Shown here piece by piece: positions 40,301-52,750 of a stretch of DNA of 64,000 nt. Origin of the DNA: Datnioides undecimradiatus. Taxonomy: Eukaryota; Chordata; Actinopteri; Lobotiformes; Datnioididae. The notes below the pieces were generated by a model that saw only the letters and a program-made list of their open reading frames with translations, ran no database searches and was not told the origin of the DNA. How positions within the stretch are numbered: the stretch's first letter is position 1; each line of letters begins with the position of its first letter. Made by a program: the position numbers and the translations under genes. The stretch lies in NCBI GenBank assembly GCA_008933995.1, contig WARS01000016.1:16558886-16622885 (forward strand), in the 5' to 3' direction.

Positions 40301-43300
40301 CTGTTTTAATAATAATAATAAAAAAACGCCAAGTTTGTTAAATCCCTGAACATTTTGAATAGTTCTGTAAATATGGCCAATTTGATATTGATACTCTATT
40401 TTATTTTAATCTGAACATATGTGACAGGAACACGTACTGTTGGTTTCAGTCTTTCATAATGTGTGCAGTGCCATTATAAGTGAGCCCTTTAATTCAATTG
40501 AAAACACGTTCAGGATGATGCATACAAGGTTTCAGCTGCTAAAGTGTTCAGTCTAGTGTTGTGTCTTTGTATTTTGCTAACCCAGTTGCTGGTGAATGAT
40601 ATGAGCATTTTATCTGGAAACAACCTTTGCTGGTGTCATTAGGTAATGGTTCAGATTTTGAGAACTGAAAGAGTTTTTATTTTTCAATACAACAGGAAGA
40701 ACAAGCTGAAAAAGGCCAAACTTCCCACAGCTTCAGGCCACATCTAATACATTGAAAAGAGCTGAGCGTCTGAGGGGACATCCCACAGTTTCCAACGACT
40801 GATTTGCGTCAGTATTGGAGGGAGAGGATAGTAGCTAGGTTACCATTTGGATGTATTAACATGAATTTGTGAAAGCCTTCAAAGGAAAATGCAAATATTT
40901 CCATCCACTATGTGATTATTAAGAAATGATTATTAAGAGTAGAATCTGTAAAGACTTTTGACCACTTTTCATGCAGAACTGTGGACACCATTGTCCATCC
41001 CTAGTCATCATCAAAGTGCTTCTCTAGTTTGGGGGCACAAGGCTAAAGGAAAGCAAAACAGCTCTGACTATTCATTTAGCATCCTAGCCCCACGGCCAAA
41101 CAATCCCTTCCCTTCGATAAGGTAACAGAACATGACACCAAAGTGCTGTGACACCCTTAGGTCAGTGAATTTGTTAATATTTTAAATGAATAAGGTGGCA
41201 GCACATCATTCATCATTTGTGCTGTGCATTCTGAAACGTGTGGAATCTGCAAAGGCGGCTTTGGATACCTCACCATTGTGATCACACGACAGGATCAAGC
41301 AGTGATCAACAACAGCCGCGGCCATGATTTCCTCTGCTTGAAGGATTCAATTATTTTGTTCAAAAATGGCGATGTGTTTGCTCTGTGGAATTGTGAGCCT
41401 TTTGCTTGCTGCTTTGTGGAGTGGACACACTTAACTTATGCCACTTAACTTTAGCTACGGCCATACTAGGCTCCAACTGACCCTTAAAGTCACAAGACTC
41501 GCTTTCCTTCCTATTTATTAAGTCATTGTAGTTGAAAAAAAAAAAACAATCCACAGAGGGAACGTAATAGTGCTCAGTGATTATTTTTTGGGCTGCTGTC
41601 CTCCTCATAACTGTTCACTGAGAGACAGCAGCAACCAATGTAGGGTGTGGGTGGTAGATGTGAAACGATGCTAGGAATGGTGGTGGAGTGAAATGTGGAT
41701 TTCTTTGTAATCGGTGAAGATCTCTGTGATAACGCAAATTAACAGCACAATGAATAATAAAAAAGAATTGACTAATTAACTAATGTTATATTCTGTATTA
41801 TACTCTGGATTAGGATAAGGCCACTTCAAATGATCTCCACTCTTGCAGTGATCCTGCCTGCCCCTCCTCCTTGAAATCCTATATATTTGAATAGATTTCT
41901 CTCATTTTCAGTGAAGGTCTGAATAAATCCCTAAGTTTGGCACTAGTTGCTTTTAAGATATAAAGTCGCTAAGAGGGTCTGAAAAGTTGCTAAAACTAGT
42001 GATTCACAACTCCTCAGGCTGGCAACACAGGATATGAGTGGATGCGAGTTTGCAAAGGGTGGTGAGACTTGATGCAAAGGAAATAGGAAGGAAATACACT
42101 CATACCACATACACAGTCTGTGTGCGCGTTTGTTGCTAGCTAGCTTCAAGCTAATGTCTGTACAGTTGTTGCATTGGTTGTTTTGGGGCGACCAGCAGGT
42201 GAATTCATGTGAATTTAAAGTTCTTTAAAGCTCACATCACACGATCATTAAAGCTGAAATAACTATGAACAAGTTGTGGTTGTGAACTTATTAAACAAAT
42301 AGCAGCTTATTTTTACTTTATTTGGAGTTGTGTTTCTGTCCACCTGATGAATGTAAGTCTAAAATTCACTCTCTTCTTGGTCTCTACTGACCCTGGACCA
42401 GCCATTCTTCAGGGTCTCCGTCTGCTGTTTGGTCCTAAGCAGATAGTATATAGTTGATTTTTAGCTGCCTGCTGTGGTTGATAATGATGCTGTGGGAGTA
42501 GCGAGAGGGAAACTGTGCTGAGAAAACACCATGCTTTATTTGGTAGGTGACACAATAAATAAAAATAAGACTGATAATGAGAAGTGACTTGTTCACTCAT
42601 CATGTTTAATGTAGAGTAGTGGAGACTTCTTAGAAAACACATCAAGTCTTGTCACAAAGGCTGTATTAAGACTTGCTGTGAGGACTCTGCAGTGTGATTC
42701 ACCCCTCCTCATTTCCTGTTGACCACAGTCAGAGAGCCACGAAGCACCACATGGATCAAGGCGGATAGAGAGCAGACCGCTGCAGATCAGCGGCAGATAG
42801 AGAGTGCGAAAACGTGACTCTTTCATCATCATGAACACTCACCCAGGCGGAGTTCTCATTAGTGGCTGCGTGTGATATGATAAGGTGTGAATGACGCTGG
42901 GTGTCAGGCGTACCAGATCTTACACTGTCACAGTCTCACATCTAATTGGACTGGTGGCAGCTTTACTCATGTTGTTGTTGTTGTTCTTGAAGGAGGCATG
43001 GATGGTTGGAGGATGCTCCAAGACAAGGAAGCATGAAATAACAAAAGAACGTCTGTGATACTCTCACACAATTGCAAACTCACATGGCCACATACACACA
43101 CATACACACAAGAAAGCGTAGGCGCGCACAAGCACGAGCTAGTTTTTGAAAACAGCCAAATATTGTACACACAAATATCGTACATAAAAGCACAACGAAC
43201 CCTTGGACATGCACACTTTGACACACGTTTACTCTCTGCACACAGAAACCAGACACTGATTTTGAATTCCACTCACAAAGTTTCCCCCCTCTACTGTAAG

Positions 43301-46300
43301 AGTGGGGGGAGGCAGTGCTGCTGGTGGTGTTGACGTAGCAATTATCATTCTCGTGCTCCAGTATTATAGCCAATCCTAGAGCATTAAGGGCGCAGAAGAA
43401 GAGGAGTTAGTCATTATCCTTGTACTAGCGTCATCTCTATCATCATACCAGTCATTGGCTGTGCAGATATGATAATTGAGGGGTTGGAGCTGTGATAAAG
43501 CTGATAAAGGCAGACACTTTCATAAGCAGGAGCTGTGGGAGACGACAGTGGATGAAAACCTTCAGTGCCTCCGCAGCAGGTGTATTCCTGGAGCTTCCCT
43601 TGTCCTCTGCGTGATGCTAAATGCACCTGAAATGTAAATGCAAGTAAGCCAAAATGAAAAATACAGTTTGAAAAATTTTATTTTAATTTAATTTTCTCTC
43701 CAACCCTTCATAGTATCCTGCAATGCAAATAATTTTGGTATAATTTGCCCCTTTAATACACACATTTAATGTGCATATTAAATATAAGTTGTCAGTACTC
43801 AGATGCATCTGAGACTGAAAGATCCCCGGACTCCTGCTGTTGTTTGCAATCAACATTATACAACACTTTATTTGCATTTTGTTGAACCATGAACACAAAA
43901 TGGGGTCTCTGAGGGTTGGGCTTGCTACACTGAACATGATTGGTTAAGTCCTTGCATCATTTTATTTCAGCCACCATTTTTTTAAAGAAAGATCTGATGA
44001 CGATGTGTGATATAGTTGTGCACAAAATCAGCAGTTGTTCAGATCATACCATATGGTAATGAGTGTGGTCTAGACCTGCTCTGTCTGTAAAGTGCCCTGT
44101 GATGACTTTTTTTGTGAATTGGAGCTATATAAATAAAATTGAATTGAATTGAATATCTAAGGTCAGAAGGCTAATTTGTCTGATCTTTGCAGGCCCTTAG
44201 ACCACACAGACAACAAACGGTCTAAAGGAACCTTTTAGCTCCTTGAAAAGTATCTAGGGACTCAGATTCTATGTTCAAGGGGTGGAAATACAGCTGAAAA
44301 GAAACACTGGGACAGGGAGAGACAGACTGATGGAGACATGACTGGGCTTATGCTGTGTCTTGTCATACATACCAACAACAGTGGTGACTCATCACCTCCA
44401 CTCCCCCTCCTCTTCATTTCATCAGACACTATCACATTTTCTTAGCTGAATGCCTTTTTGTCACTTTTTCTCTGTTTTATCTGTGTCATTTGGATCTTTA
44501 TATTGCTGTTTGTTCTGTTTCAGCCCCCCTACCCACACTTACATACATACAAATACATACACACACTGTGTGTCAGATGCCTATAATGTGCTGCCGCTTT
44601 CCATGATGTGTTCCTGTCTCATCGCTGACACATTTGCTGTTGTAATCAGACTGCCATGCTCTCATTCCCTGTACTGCAAACACAGAGCTGTATTCATAAA
44701 TCTGCTTTCATAAAAAAACAAACCAGGTGCACTACCAGTGAATAAGCCCCAGCATAACCAGGTGTGAGAAGGCAGGGCTGTAGCTACCCTAGAAAAATGA
44801 TTTGCATGTTCAGAAAGTCAACATTTTTTTGGGATTTAAATGACGTAATTCATTACAAATCTCTAGCGAGAATAAACAGGAACGATAGCCACTGTACCTG
44901 GGTAATAACTGTCAGATTTCTACTTAATTTCCTCAGTGCTCTTTCATGAGGAAATAGAAACTATGTAATATGATGTGTTTGACAGAGTTCTCTCTCCACA
45001 CAGGCTTGTGGTTGCACACATCACCTGCCAAGCCCTGAAAGTCTGAGTCAACAACATGCGTGTGGATGATTATCATCTGAGACATCTTCAGGGCAGCTGC
45101 TGCAACCGGCTCGGTCCCCTCTGCCTGCTGTGCCCTTTAAAACTACAGGACTTTCCTGTGCCTCAGCAATCCCACTCCTACACACTTGATGCACACACAT
45201 ACACAGATATAGACAAAGACACACAGAAAGGAAGTCAGATCTCTGTAATCATAGAAACCATGAACCACATGTTAAGGGATATCCTCACATCGAAAGTTAC
45301 ACATAAAGATGTTGACAGAGACACACACACAGGTTAGACATTTTCAGTTCAAGTTTTCATGTATAACAGAAAATAAATTGGTCAAATCAAGTTGAACACA
45401 TAAAAAGACAGAAACCAACAAAAAAAACATGCATGAATGAAGCTACCTGCATGTAACACCAGTTCTGCCAGTGCATGTGTAGCCCTCAGTGGCAATGCCT
45501 GTTGAATGGCAGAGCGCATACAAAAATGAAATGCAAATGACCACATATTGGTGGTTAGAGATGTGATGTAAGACTAACTTATAACAGTGGTTCATCCCTC
45601 TTTAAAATTAGCTAAAGTTATTCTAAGTATATCATCAGCAGCCTTGGGCAGCGCTGCTTTAAAGTGTATTTATTAGCAGGAGAAAACATTTTAAACACAA
45701 TATTAACATGTTATCACGTAATACAGTTGATTATCTGAACCTTTTTGCAAACTGTAGCCCATTTCCACAGTCAGATGACACACATCAACAATATCAAATA
45801 ACTTTTAGTTACTTGAAGATGTTTGTGGCCACTAGGAGAATCTAATTCCTAATTGGTATGTTGTCTGTGGTATGTGAGGGAGCCATTTCCAACTATGTAC
45901 ACACTATGCAACTGTATGAGGTTAGAGGAGCCACCAGTGGAGCCCCAAAGCTGCTGTTCTGCTAATTCTTTCTTCTTCTCCATTTTTAAATATTTTTTTT
46001 TTAGAAAATTGGAAAAAGATGTTTAGATATTTTTCACAGATCTCCATCCAAATTGATTGATTCATTCAATAAGAATTGCATGGCCCTTGGTCACCTAAGC
46101 CTCCACCATAATTTGACAAAATATGGGTTCCTAGACAATATTTTGCAGAGCACTACTTTTTGGCCACATATGAGCACTACTTTTTGCTGATAATTGAAAA
46201 ACAGACAGGCTTGTGGTTTCAAACCATATCTCTCTCACACAGGATCTGAGATGCCTAAATGGTCTGCATTCATTGTTTTTTGATATTTGTTACAGTTGTA

Positions 46301-46347
46301 TTCGTCAAGTCAAGATGTCCTTTGTGATAAAGGCCTATTGTCTCTCC
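40301..46347. other. Intergenic desert, part 4
   Basis: No gene recognised. It contains a LINE/SINE-type 3' tail (44060-44154), a GTT run near 42971-42983, AP-1 heptamers at 44385 and 45044, and a 15-bp direct repeat gagcactactttttg at 46148-46162 and 46172-46186. Confidence 0.6.
44060..44154 (+). mobile_element. 3' end of a LINE/SINE (L2-like tail) with (TTGAA)n
   Basis: tctagacctgctctgtctgt, then an aaagtgccctgtgatgac block and gctatataaataaaattgaa repeats form a tail that I recognise as very common in teleost genomes. The gc(g)ctatataaat motif is shared by L2-type LINEs and SINEs that use their machinery. It is a 5'-truncated insertion, ending in about three TTGAA units. Confidence 0.6.
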
Positions 46348-46674
46348 TCATTTAAAAAAGACAATATTAATCTGAGCCCACGCAACCAATCTCCTGGCTG
46401 CTGAAACAAAATCCCAGGACTTCTCCATAAATCCAGTCAGTTTGTTTATCTCAGATATATTCTTGTATGATATTCCCCCATTCAAAATGTGACCAGCAAC
46501 ATGCTTTACTCTCACTGATTCATTCAGAGCGGGTGAGGAGCGACTGAGCAATGTGACAAGAGCAGAAACATTCAAGGGTAAGTGAGGCAAGGAGGATGGA
46601 TCCTCGCGGCCCTCTTCCAAAAGCTGTGCAGTCGTCACCTTTCCGGAGGCCACAAACAGTGACGAGGAGTCACA
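46348..46674 (-). other. Orphan exon-like open frame (109 codons), product unrecognised
   Basis: On the minus strand a good acceptor (pyrimidine-rich ccccgtctgtgtgtcatacag ending at 46675) opens a frame beginning CDSSSLFVASGKVTTAQLLE. It continues HLPLNVSALVTLLSRSSPAL, NESVRVKHVAGHILN and FMEKSWDFVSAARRL, ending at a stop at 46348. It has sequons (NVS, NES, NIS) and a mixed hydrophobic/charged pattern, unlike the repeat-derived frames nearby. No partner exon, donor or family was identified. It could be a decayed exon or chance. Confidence 0.25.
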
Positions 46675-46974
46675 CTGTATGACACACAGACGGGGACAGA
46701 GCAAGATGTGAAACAGAAATGTGTGGGCGTGTGAGGGGAGTAAGAGGAGAGCAGGAAATCATGCCAAAGAGAAGGGAAGAGAAATAAATAAGTGGACCAA
46801 CAGTCCTTACATCACTGTAACGACAGCTTGACTAAAATACTCACAGCCAACCTTGAGTGCTCAGCAAGGGCAGCCTGCCTGTGTAGCAACTGACATCATG
46901 ACCGAGTCAGCGCAATGGAAGTTTGTCTGTGCGTGTTTGTCACCCATATGTGTCAGTGGCTGTTATCTGTGTTT

Positions 46975-47030
46975 ATGTGTTTGTGTGTCTGTGTGTGTGT
47001 TTGTGTGTCTGTGTGTGTGTGTGTGTCTGT
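46975..47030. repeat. (TG)n interrupted microsatellite
   Basis: About 56 bases of TG units with TC and TT interruptions. Confidence 0.95.
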
Positions 47031-50000
47031 AGAGCAGGAAAGTGGAAATGACATGTCACTCTATCAGCAAAGTGCTACTTCTCATTTTTGCAACAATCAC
47101 ATTAAAAGAGACGACACTCAGCAGAACGGGGAGGGTGACAGCAGACAAAGACCTTCCCCATCCAACCACGCAGGGATGAGATTCGTCATGGCTGCCCATC
47201 TGTCACACTTGCAAAGCAGACAGAAAGGTAGTGAACGCTGGCTGTTAGTCATATATGAACCATTTGATTGTCTCCAACTGTAACCTGAATGACCTCGACG
47301 TGCTGCTGTCACTAATTTGCATGTCTTTGCAGTAGAAGTCCACACACGAGTCGTGTAACACACGTAGGTGGAAAACTCACAGGAAGAGGCAGCAGGTCAA
47401 AGACTGGCTTTGATGTGATGTCTGACATCATGAAGTGTTTTTTATCAGTATGACTACACAAAGGTACTCAGAGGGCTGCCTGCTTAAACAAATAACTTTA
47501 TTCCTTAGTGTGTTTCAGGTAAATATTCTTTATGTAACATTGCGGTGACATTCTTGCATATATCAGAACCACATATGCAGATACTGATATGACACTGATA
47601 TGTCTGTGATTGGTGTACAGTACAGTCCCCTCCCCCACACTGACAAACACTCTCCACAGGATGTGTCACTGTACTCCCTCAGATGTGCTTATAACTGAAT
47701 ATGACTGAATAGATGAAGAAACCTCCTCAGTTTGCGCAGGCTGTGTGTAATGATTTCAAATTTCTTAACTTTTCAGTAGTGACAGTCAGACTTTCACAAC
47801 CTCCTCATGCACAGGTGCAGAGCAAGAGTTTGAAATCTCCTTTTTCATTTGTTCCACTCATAGTTTGGTTAGTTTACTTTTCATCTTCGCAACCGAATAT
47901 AACACTGTGAAAATCTTCCAGCAAAGACTTAACATGAGCCGTTATTCCTTTATTTAAACATCACACCTTCTCTCTGTACAGCAGCAGTGCTTTACACTCC
48001 GCTTTTGAGTGTGACCAGATTTCTGTTGAGGTTGGACAAAATGTTTTACAAACTGGTTTGAGCATCAATCAACTCTGACCTCTGAAGGTAAATGGTATTG
48101 ATCTTTAATGGTTTTTGTCACTATGATTGTAATTTACATCCAACCAGGCCGTCTAAGAGGCCTTGTCTCAAAAAGTTAGATGTGGGCTCTTTGTGTTTCT
48201 TCCACCTTCTGTACATTTGTGTATGTATTAGCTAATAATTATTAATTTGTTTATGAGGAATTGACTGAATTATCAACTGTTGGTCAGTGCTAATTTTTAC
48301 TGAAGCAAGACCGTGATCATTACCAAACAGATTTATATCACATTGTTGATTTGAAACACTCAGGATGACTTAGCACCACTCGGGCACCAGTATCAGTACC
48401 AGTATCACCAAACACAGTCAGAGTCATGATGCTCTTCAGACACTTCAGACTCTAGTTGATAGTGCATTTGATTGAGTTTTGTAATTTAATGCCAAAAAGC
48501 TTCATATAGTAGCTACTGATTGTTTTAAAATGGCCAAAAAACACAAAGCCACTAATTGTACCAAGACATATGTTTGATTAACTGATATTCTTTGTGGTCA
48601 TAAAACTTTGCTCTGTTGTGTCGTGGTCCATTGTGCTGTGACATGTTTTGGAAACTTTTGTTGCGTGTCATCTCTCTGTCTCTCTAGCCATGTTTCCACT
48701 GTAATCAGTTTTCAATTTCAGCGTCAGAAGATACTCCGAGCATCACTGCCACTGCTGGAAAACTCCTCTTCTCTCACTTTTATGAAACTGTAGTATCTTC
48801 CCAATGTTTTAAGTCAGTGAAGACGTGTCTATGCAAACGTCAGAGAGAGAATAAGGATGCAAACCATTTGCTCTCAAGTCTTTGTGTTGACAAAGAAAAG
48901 ACTCAGTGTCAGAAAGTGATGCGTGATCATTTCTGCCGGGATATGAAATCGGTGACTGATCCAATTATCTCCACCAGCCACAATCTCTGGTTAAATGAGG
49001 TTCAGATGGGTTTCCACTGATAACGTGGAAGCAGCTGTCACTTCTTGTTTCCCATGAATGTTTGCAAGAAACTGCCTGACAGGTGTTGAATTAACTGGCG
49101 AATCACTGACGAAAACACCAGGATCACTCACATCTGACTCAAAGCGACAGAAAACATTCATTTCCACTTGAAATTCGTCAATGGTTTTACAGGCACGAAA
49201 GCAATAAAGCACTTGCAGAGAAAGTTTCTTTACTCAGTTTGCAAATATAGTTAATATAGTTAATCTTCAGAGTCAGGAGACAGGAAACATAATGTGTTTG
49301 ATTTATATGCAGGCTCCACGGCCTTCCTTCTAAATGTAACAACATACACACGGTCTACCCGTCTCATCAGGCTTCCCCATCTGTTAAACAGGAAATGTAT
49401 TTATGGGAGAGCAAATGTGATACAGGGACCAGTTGTTGTGTTATTGAGCTGCTCCGCACCTCCTCAAACACTTTATTTAACACATTTACTCAGGAAATTC
49501 ATACTTTCTCCAAGGGACACAAAAACAAAGGATAACACTTGTCAAGTGATTGACTCTTGTAGACAATTTAAAAAAAAACTGTATATATAAAAATCTGTAC
49601 TGATACTGTGGTTAGTGTCAGTCATACTTTGGGCCAGGAGCTATTCACTTCAGCCTGGGAATAAAAAATTATATAAATTTGTTGTTGCTGGGGTCTTTGG
49701 AGCCAAGTCAACAAATTATTCTGTCATTTAGAAGCTCAGCAACTCATTTTGATACCAGTTTAAGCAGAAATGGTCTTTTTTGGCCTTTGAGCTACTGTGG
49801 AGGAATCTATTCAAACACCTTCTCTGTGTGTCAGAGCTCCTTCTCGTCCTGCTGGATTAGCCATTTGAATGCAACTAGCAACAGAAGCTGCTGCTGCGGA
49901 CCCACTCGGCTGGAACCTCTCAATGAGCTCAGTTCATCTGGGTGACTCACAGGTCACAATGCTGCACATTTCCATTCAGGCTTTTGATATTGTGCTTGCA

Positions 50001-50472
50001 GAGGGCTGATAAGGCCTAGACTACGTGAGGTGAAGGAGGGAACTACGTGCCTGCTGGAGCTCCTCACCCCAACATACTGACTGATCCCACAGCAGAGAGA
50101 GAGGGAGGGTGGGGGTGATGGGGTGCTTTGGAGCCTGGTCAGGGCATGACGTCGACCATCTCCCTGCAACTACAATTACTTTCACTGTCTGTCACACTGA
50201 TACACACAGACACAAGACCACACACACACACCTGCCTCTTCATTTCAGAACAACAACACACCTCAGGTCTCAACTACATGCCACGAGCCACCTCAGAGGC
50301 GTGATGCATAACTTGTTGTGCTGTGAGCCCCAAACCACCCCCCGCCCTCCCCTACATCCATCACCAGTGAAGGACATTTGTGGGGAATTGCTTTCCACCT
50401 CTGATAAGGCCACTGTGATGTCAGAAGCCCAGTCGCCGTGGGGACGATGACTCATGCGCATCACTGGAGGAA

Positions 50473-50493
50473 CCCCCCACCCCACCCCACCCC
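50473..50493 (-). other. G-quadruplex motif (minus strand)
   Basis: Four C tracts of 6, 4, 4 and 4 separated by single A on the plus strand give four G tracts with one-base loops on the minus strand, the most stable class of predicted quadruplex. Confidence 0.75.
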
Positions 50494-52314
50494 ACACGCC
50501 CCCAGCATATCCGCACACACACTCAGCCCCAGTGGCCTGCTTCATTTCACCTCCTCATTTTCCTCCATGGACTTGCACAGTTGAGCTATCAGCGCTGTAA
50601 TTGGTTGCATGGGTTTGCTTCCCTGCAAGCGAAGTGGAGGGGGGTTGAAACACAACAACAACAACAACACCAACTACGATATGGAGATGAGGTCCAGAGT
50701 ATGAGTCATGGAGGGAATGAAAATGGAGCAGAGCTCCTCCTGTGACATTCCTCACAAGCGGCAGAGCCAGCCAACAGTCGCCCTCACTTTTCTCAATCCA
50801 GGAAACCAAAAGCATGCCAGAAACATTTTAATTAGACAGCATAGCCTGTTTTCTTTGTTTGTGCACATAATTCATTTGTCAGTGAAGAGCTGTGGGAGAT
50901 TCCCATGCGCGCGCACACACACACACACAAAAGTGACCCACATCACCTTCTGGGGACCTTCATTTGTCAGTGGATCCGCTCTAATTCAAGCACAGCCCAT
51001 CCAAAAAGCAGCTTCAGTATTTTTAGAAGTCTTTCCAAAGTGGCCAAATAAAATACTTTTCAGGCGATCCAAAGGACAGGAGGACTTTGAGGTGACCTTG
51101 ACTGAAGGGAAACCCACTGGGAAATAAACCATGCTCGCTGAAAATCACACTTTTCTATTTTTTACTTAGGAACCCATGAGGCAGAATTTAGACATTTATT
51201 TTTGCCACCTAATAGCTAAATGTTTAAGTAAATGTCTCAAATATTTATATATTTTAATGCACTGTTTAACTTTAATCCCAGTCCAGACTGACTGGCTCTC
51301 ATTCCTGTCCTCAAACCAGCAGCACCTGGTGTCTCAGGTGTAATCAGTCACTGATTGCTCATCTCTATCTGCTCTGACGGTCCTCTCTTTGTAACAGAGG
51401 AGCACCGTGTGAATAAAAACCTCACATAAACACATTAAAAACATGTAACTTGCTCCTGCAGCTCCCGGTTCAGTGAAAAAGACTGCAGGGAAGCAGCAAT
51501 TATAAATGACATTTCTAGGAGCTGATGGCAACATAATTAACATGTGATTAATTAAAGATTCATGATTTTGAGTTTCCCGCAGCTTTAACCAGGTTCTTCA
51601 CCCTAGTACAGTGTGTTGATTGTCAGGCTGGAGAGGTGGTTTTTTTTTTTAGTTGCCTGCTTTTTGACATTTCTCCAATTTACTGTCATGCCGTGATCAC
51701 GAAACAGCTGAATAATGATGTAGCTGCTTTATATTTATTTATTTTTGCTTTTTGAGGAAACAGTTGCCAGTGTGGCTGGAGTGATTTCTCTGAGAGGTTT
51801 GTGTAGGTTTTCTTCTTCTGATGAATCATGAAATTCAGACAGAGCTCTGATACGAGTCTCTGATGTTCAGAGCAGTTGGCCCATTGCATAACATAAAATG
51901 TTTGGTTCCATTTTACACAGAAAAAGAAAACTTATTTCCAAACTGTGTAAATTTAATGTGGCAATGACAATGTCTTATCAATCTCTGTAAAACATTTTAA
52001 ACACAAATACATGAAACACCAGTGATTTAATGTAACATTTATTCTATTTCTATTTAATGGATCTCAGATTTCTTTAATAATCCTCTAGTGTCTCTGAAAT
52101 TGACAACCCCATTTATAATAAAAAATATTAGTGGTCGCTGTTTTTTCACTGCGTGATCACTCTCACTCAGACTCTTATGACGTGGGAGCCACAGCTATGT
52201 CAGGCTGTTCAGCCGACACATTCACAGTGCTTTTGTGCAGCCTAGTGGTGGTGCAGTAAAATGTAGGTGCAGACGGCTCCTCATGATGTAAAGAGTCAGA
52301 GTCAGTCCTGCAGC

Positions 52315-52750
52315 TGTTACAGTGAGGCCAGCGGAGAAATAGGGAATTGGCCCAACTGCAGACTCTGGACATGGGGGTTTAATAACATGTACAAAGCCTA
52401 CTGAGGGTCGAGGCAGGCAGAAACAGAGTCCATAATCAGAATGAAACAAAAGAAAAACATTAATCTAAAACCATAACTGAACACAAGAAAGTGGAGCGAT
52501 ACTAGGAAATTGGCTGGAATATAAAGCACATGTATCATGACAAACAAGGAGCGAAGGGGGAGAGAAAAAATATATACACACTAAGGAGCAAAGGCTAATG
52601 ACACACAGGTGAAAACCAATGAATCTATTAACACAGGTGACAATGGATAAGGTGGGAGCAGGAAGTAAGTACACAGATGCAAGAGGAGGACACCTACAAA
52701 GGAAAACAGGAAACAACCAAAACAGAAACAAAAACCCTAAAGCTGTGACA
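52315..52750 (-). mobile_element. Solo LTR of a retrovirus-like (probably Ty3/Gypsy) element, 436 bp
   Basis: Read on the minus strand it begins TGTCAC and ends GTAACA, the TG...CA ends of an LTR. It is flanked by a perfect 5-bp target duplication gcagc at 52310-52314 and 52751-52755. It has a TATA-like tatatat run in the middle and C/T-rich text of the kind found in teleost Gypsy-type LTRs. There is no internal coding region, so it is what remains after recombination between two LTRs. The family assignment is from text resemblance only; a single LTR gives no age estimate. Confidence 0.75.

Larger units (their letters stand above)
46675..52314. other. Intergenic desert, part 5
   Basis: No gene recognised. 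It holds (TG)n (46975-47030), AP-1 heptamers at 49943, 50448 and 50702, a quadruplex-forming C/G tract (50473-50493) and short CA/CAA repeats. Confidence 0.6.

Noticed and set aside
46915-47283. 122-codon plus-strand frame rich in Cys-Val
   Set aside because: Most of it is translated (TG)n microsatellite.
48991-49212. Minus-strand frame considered as an upstream exon of the 46.4 kb frame
   Set aside because: No compatible splice sites linking the two and no shared family.
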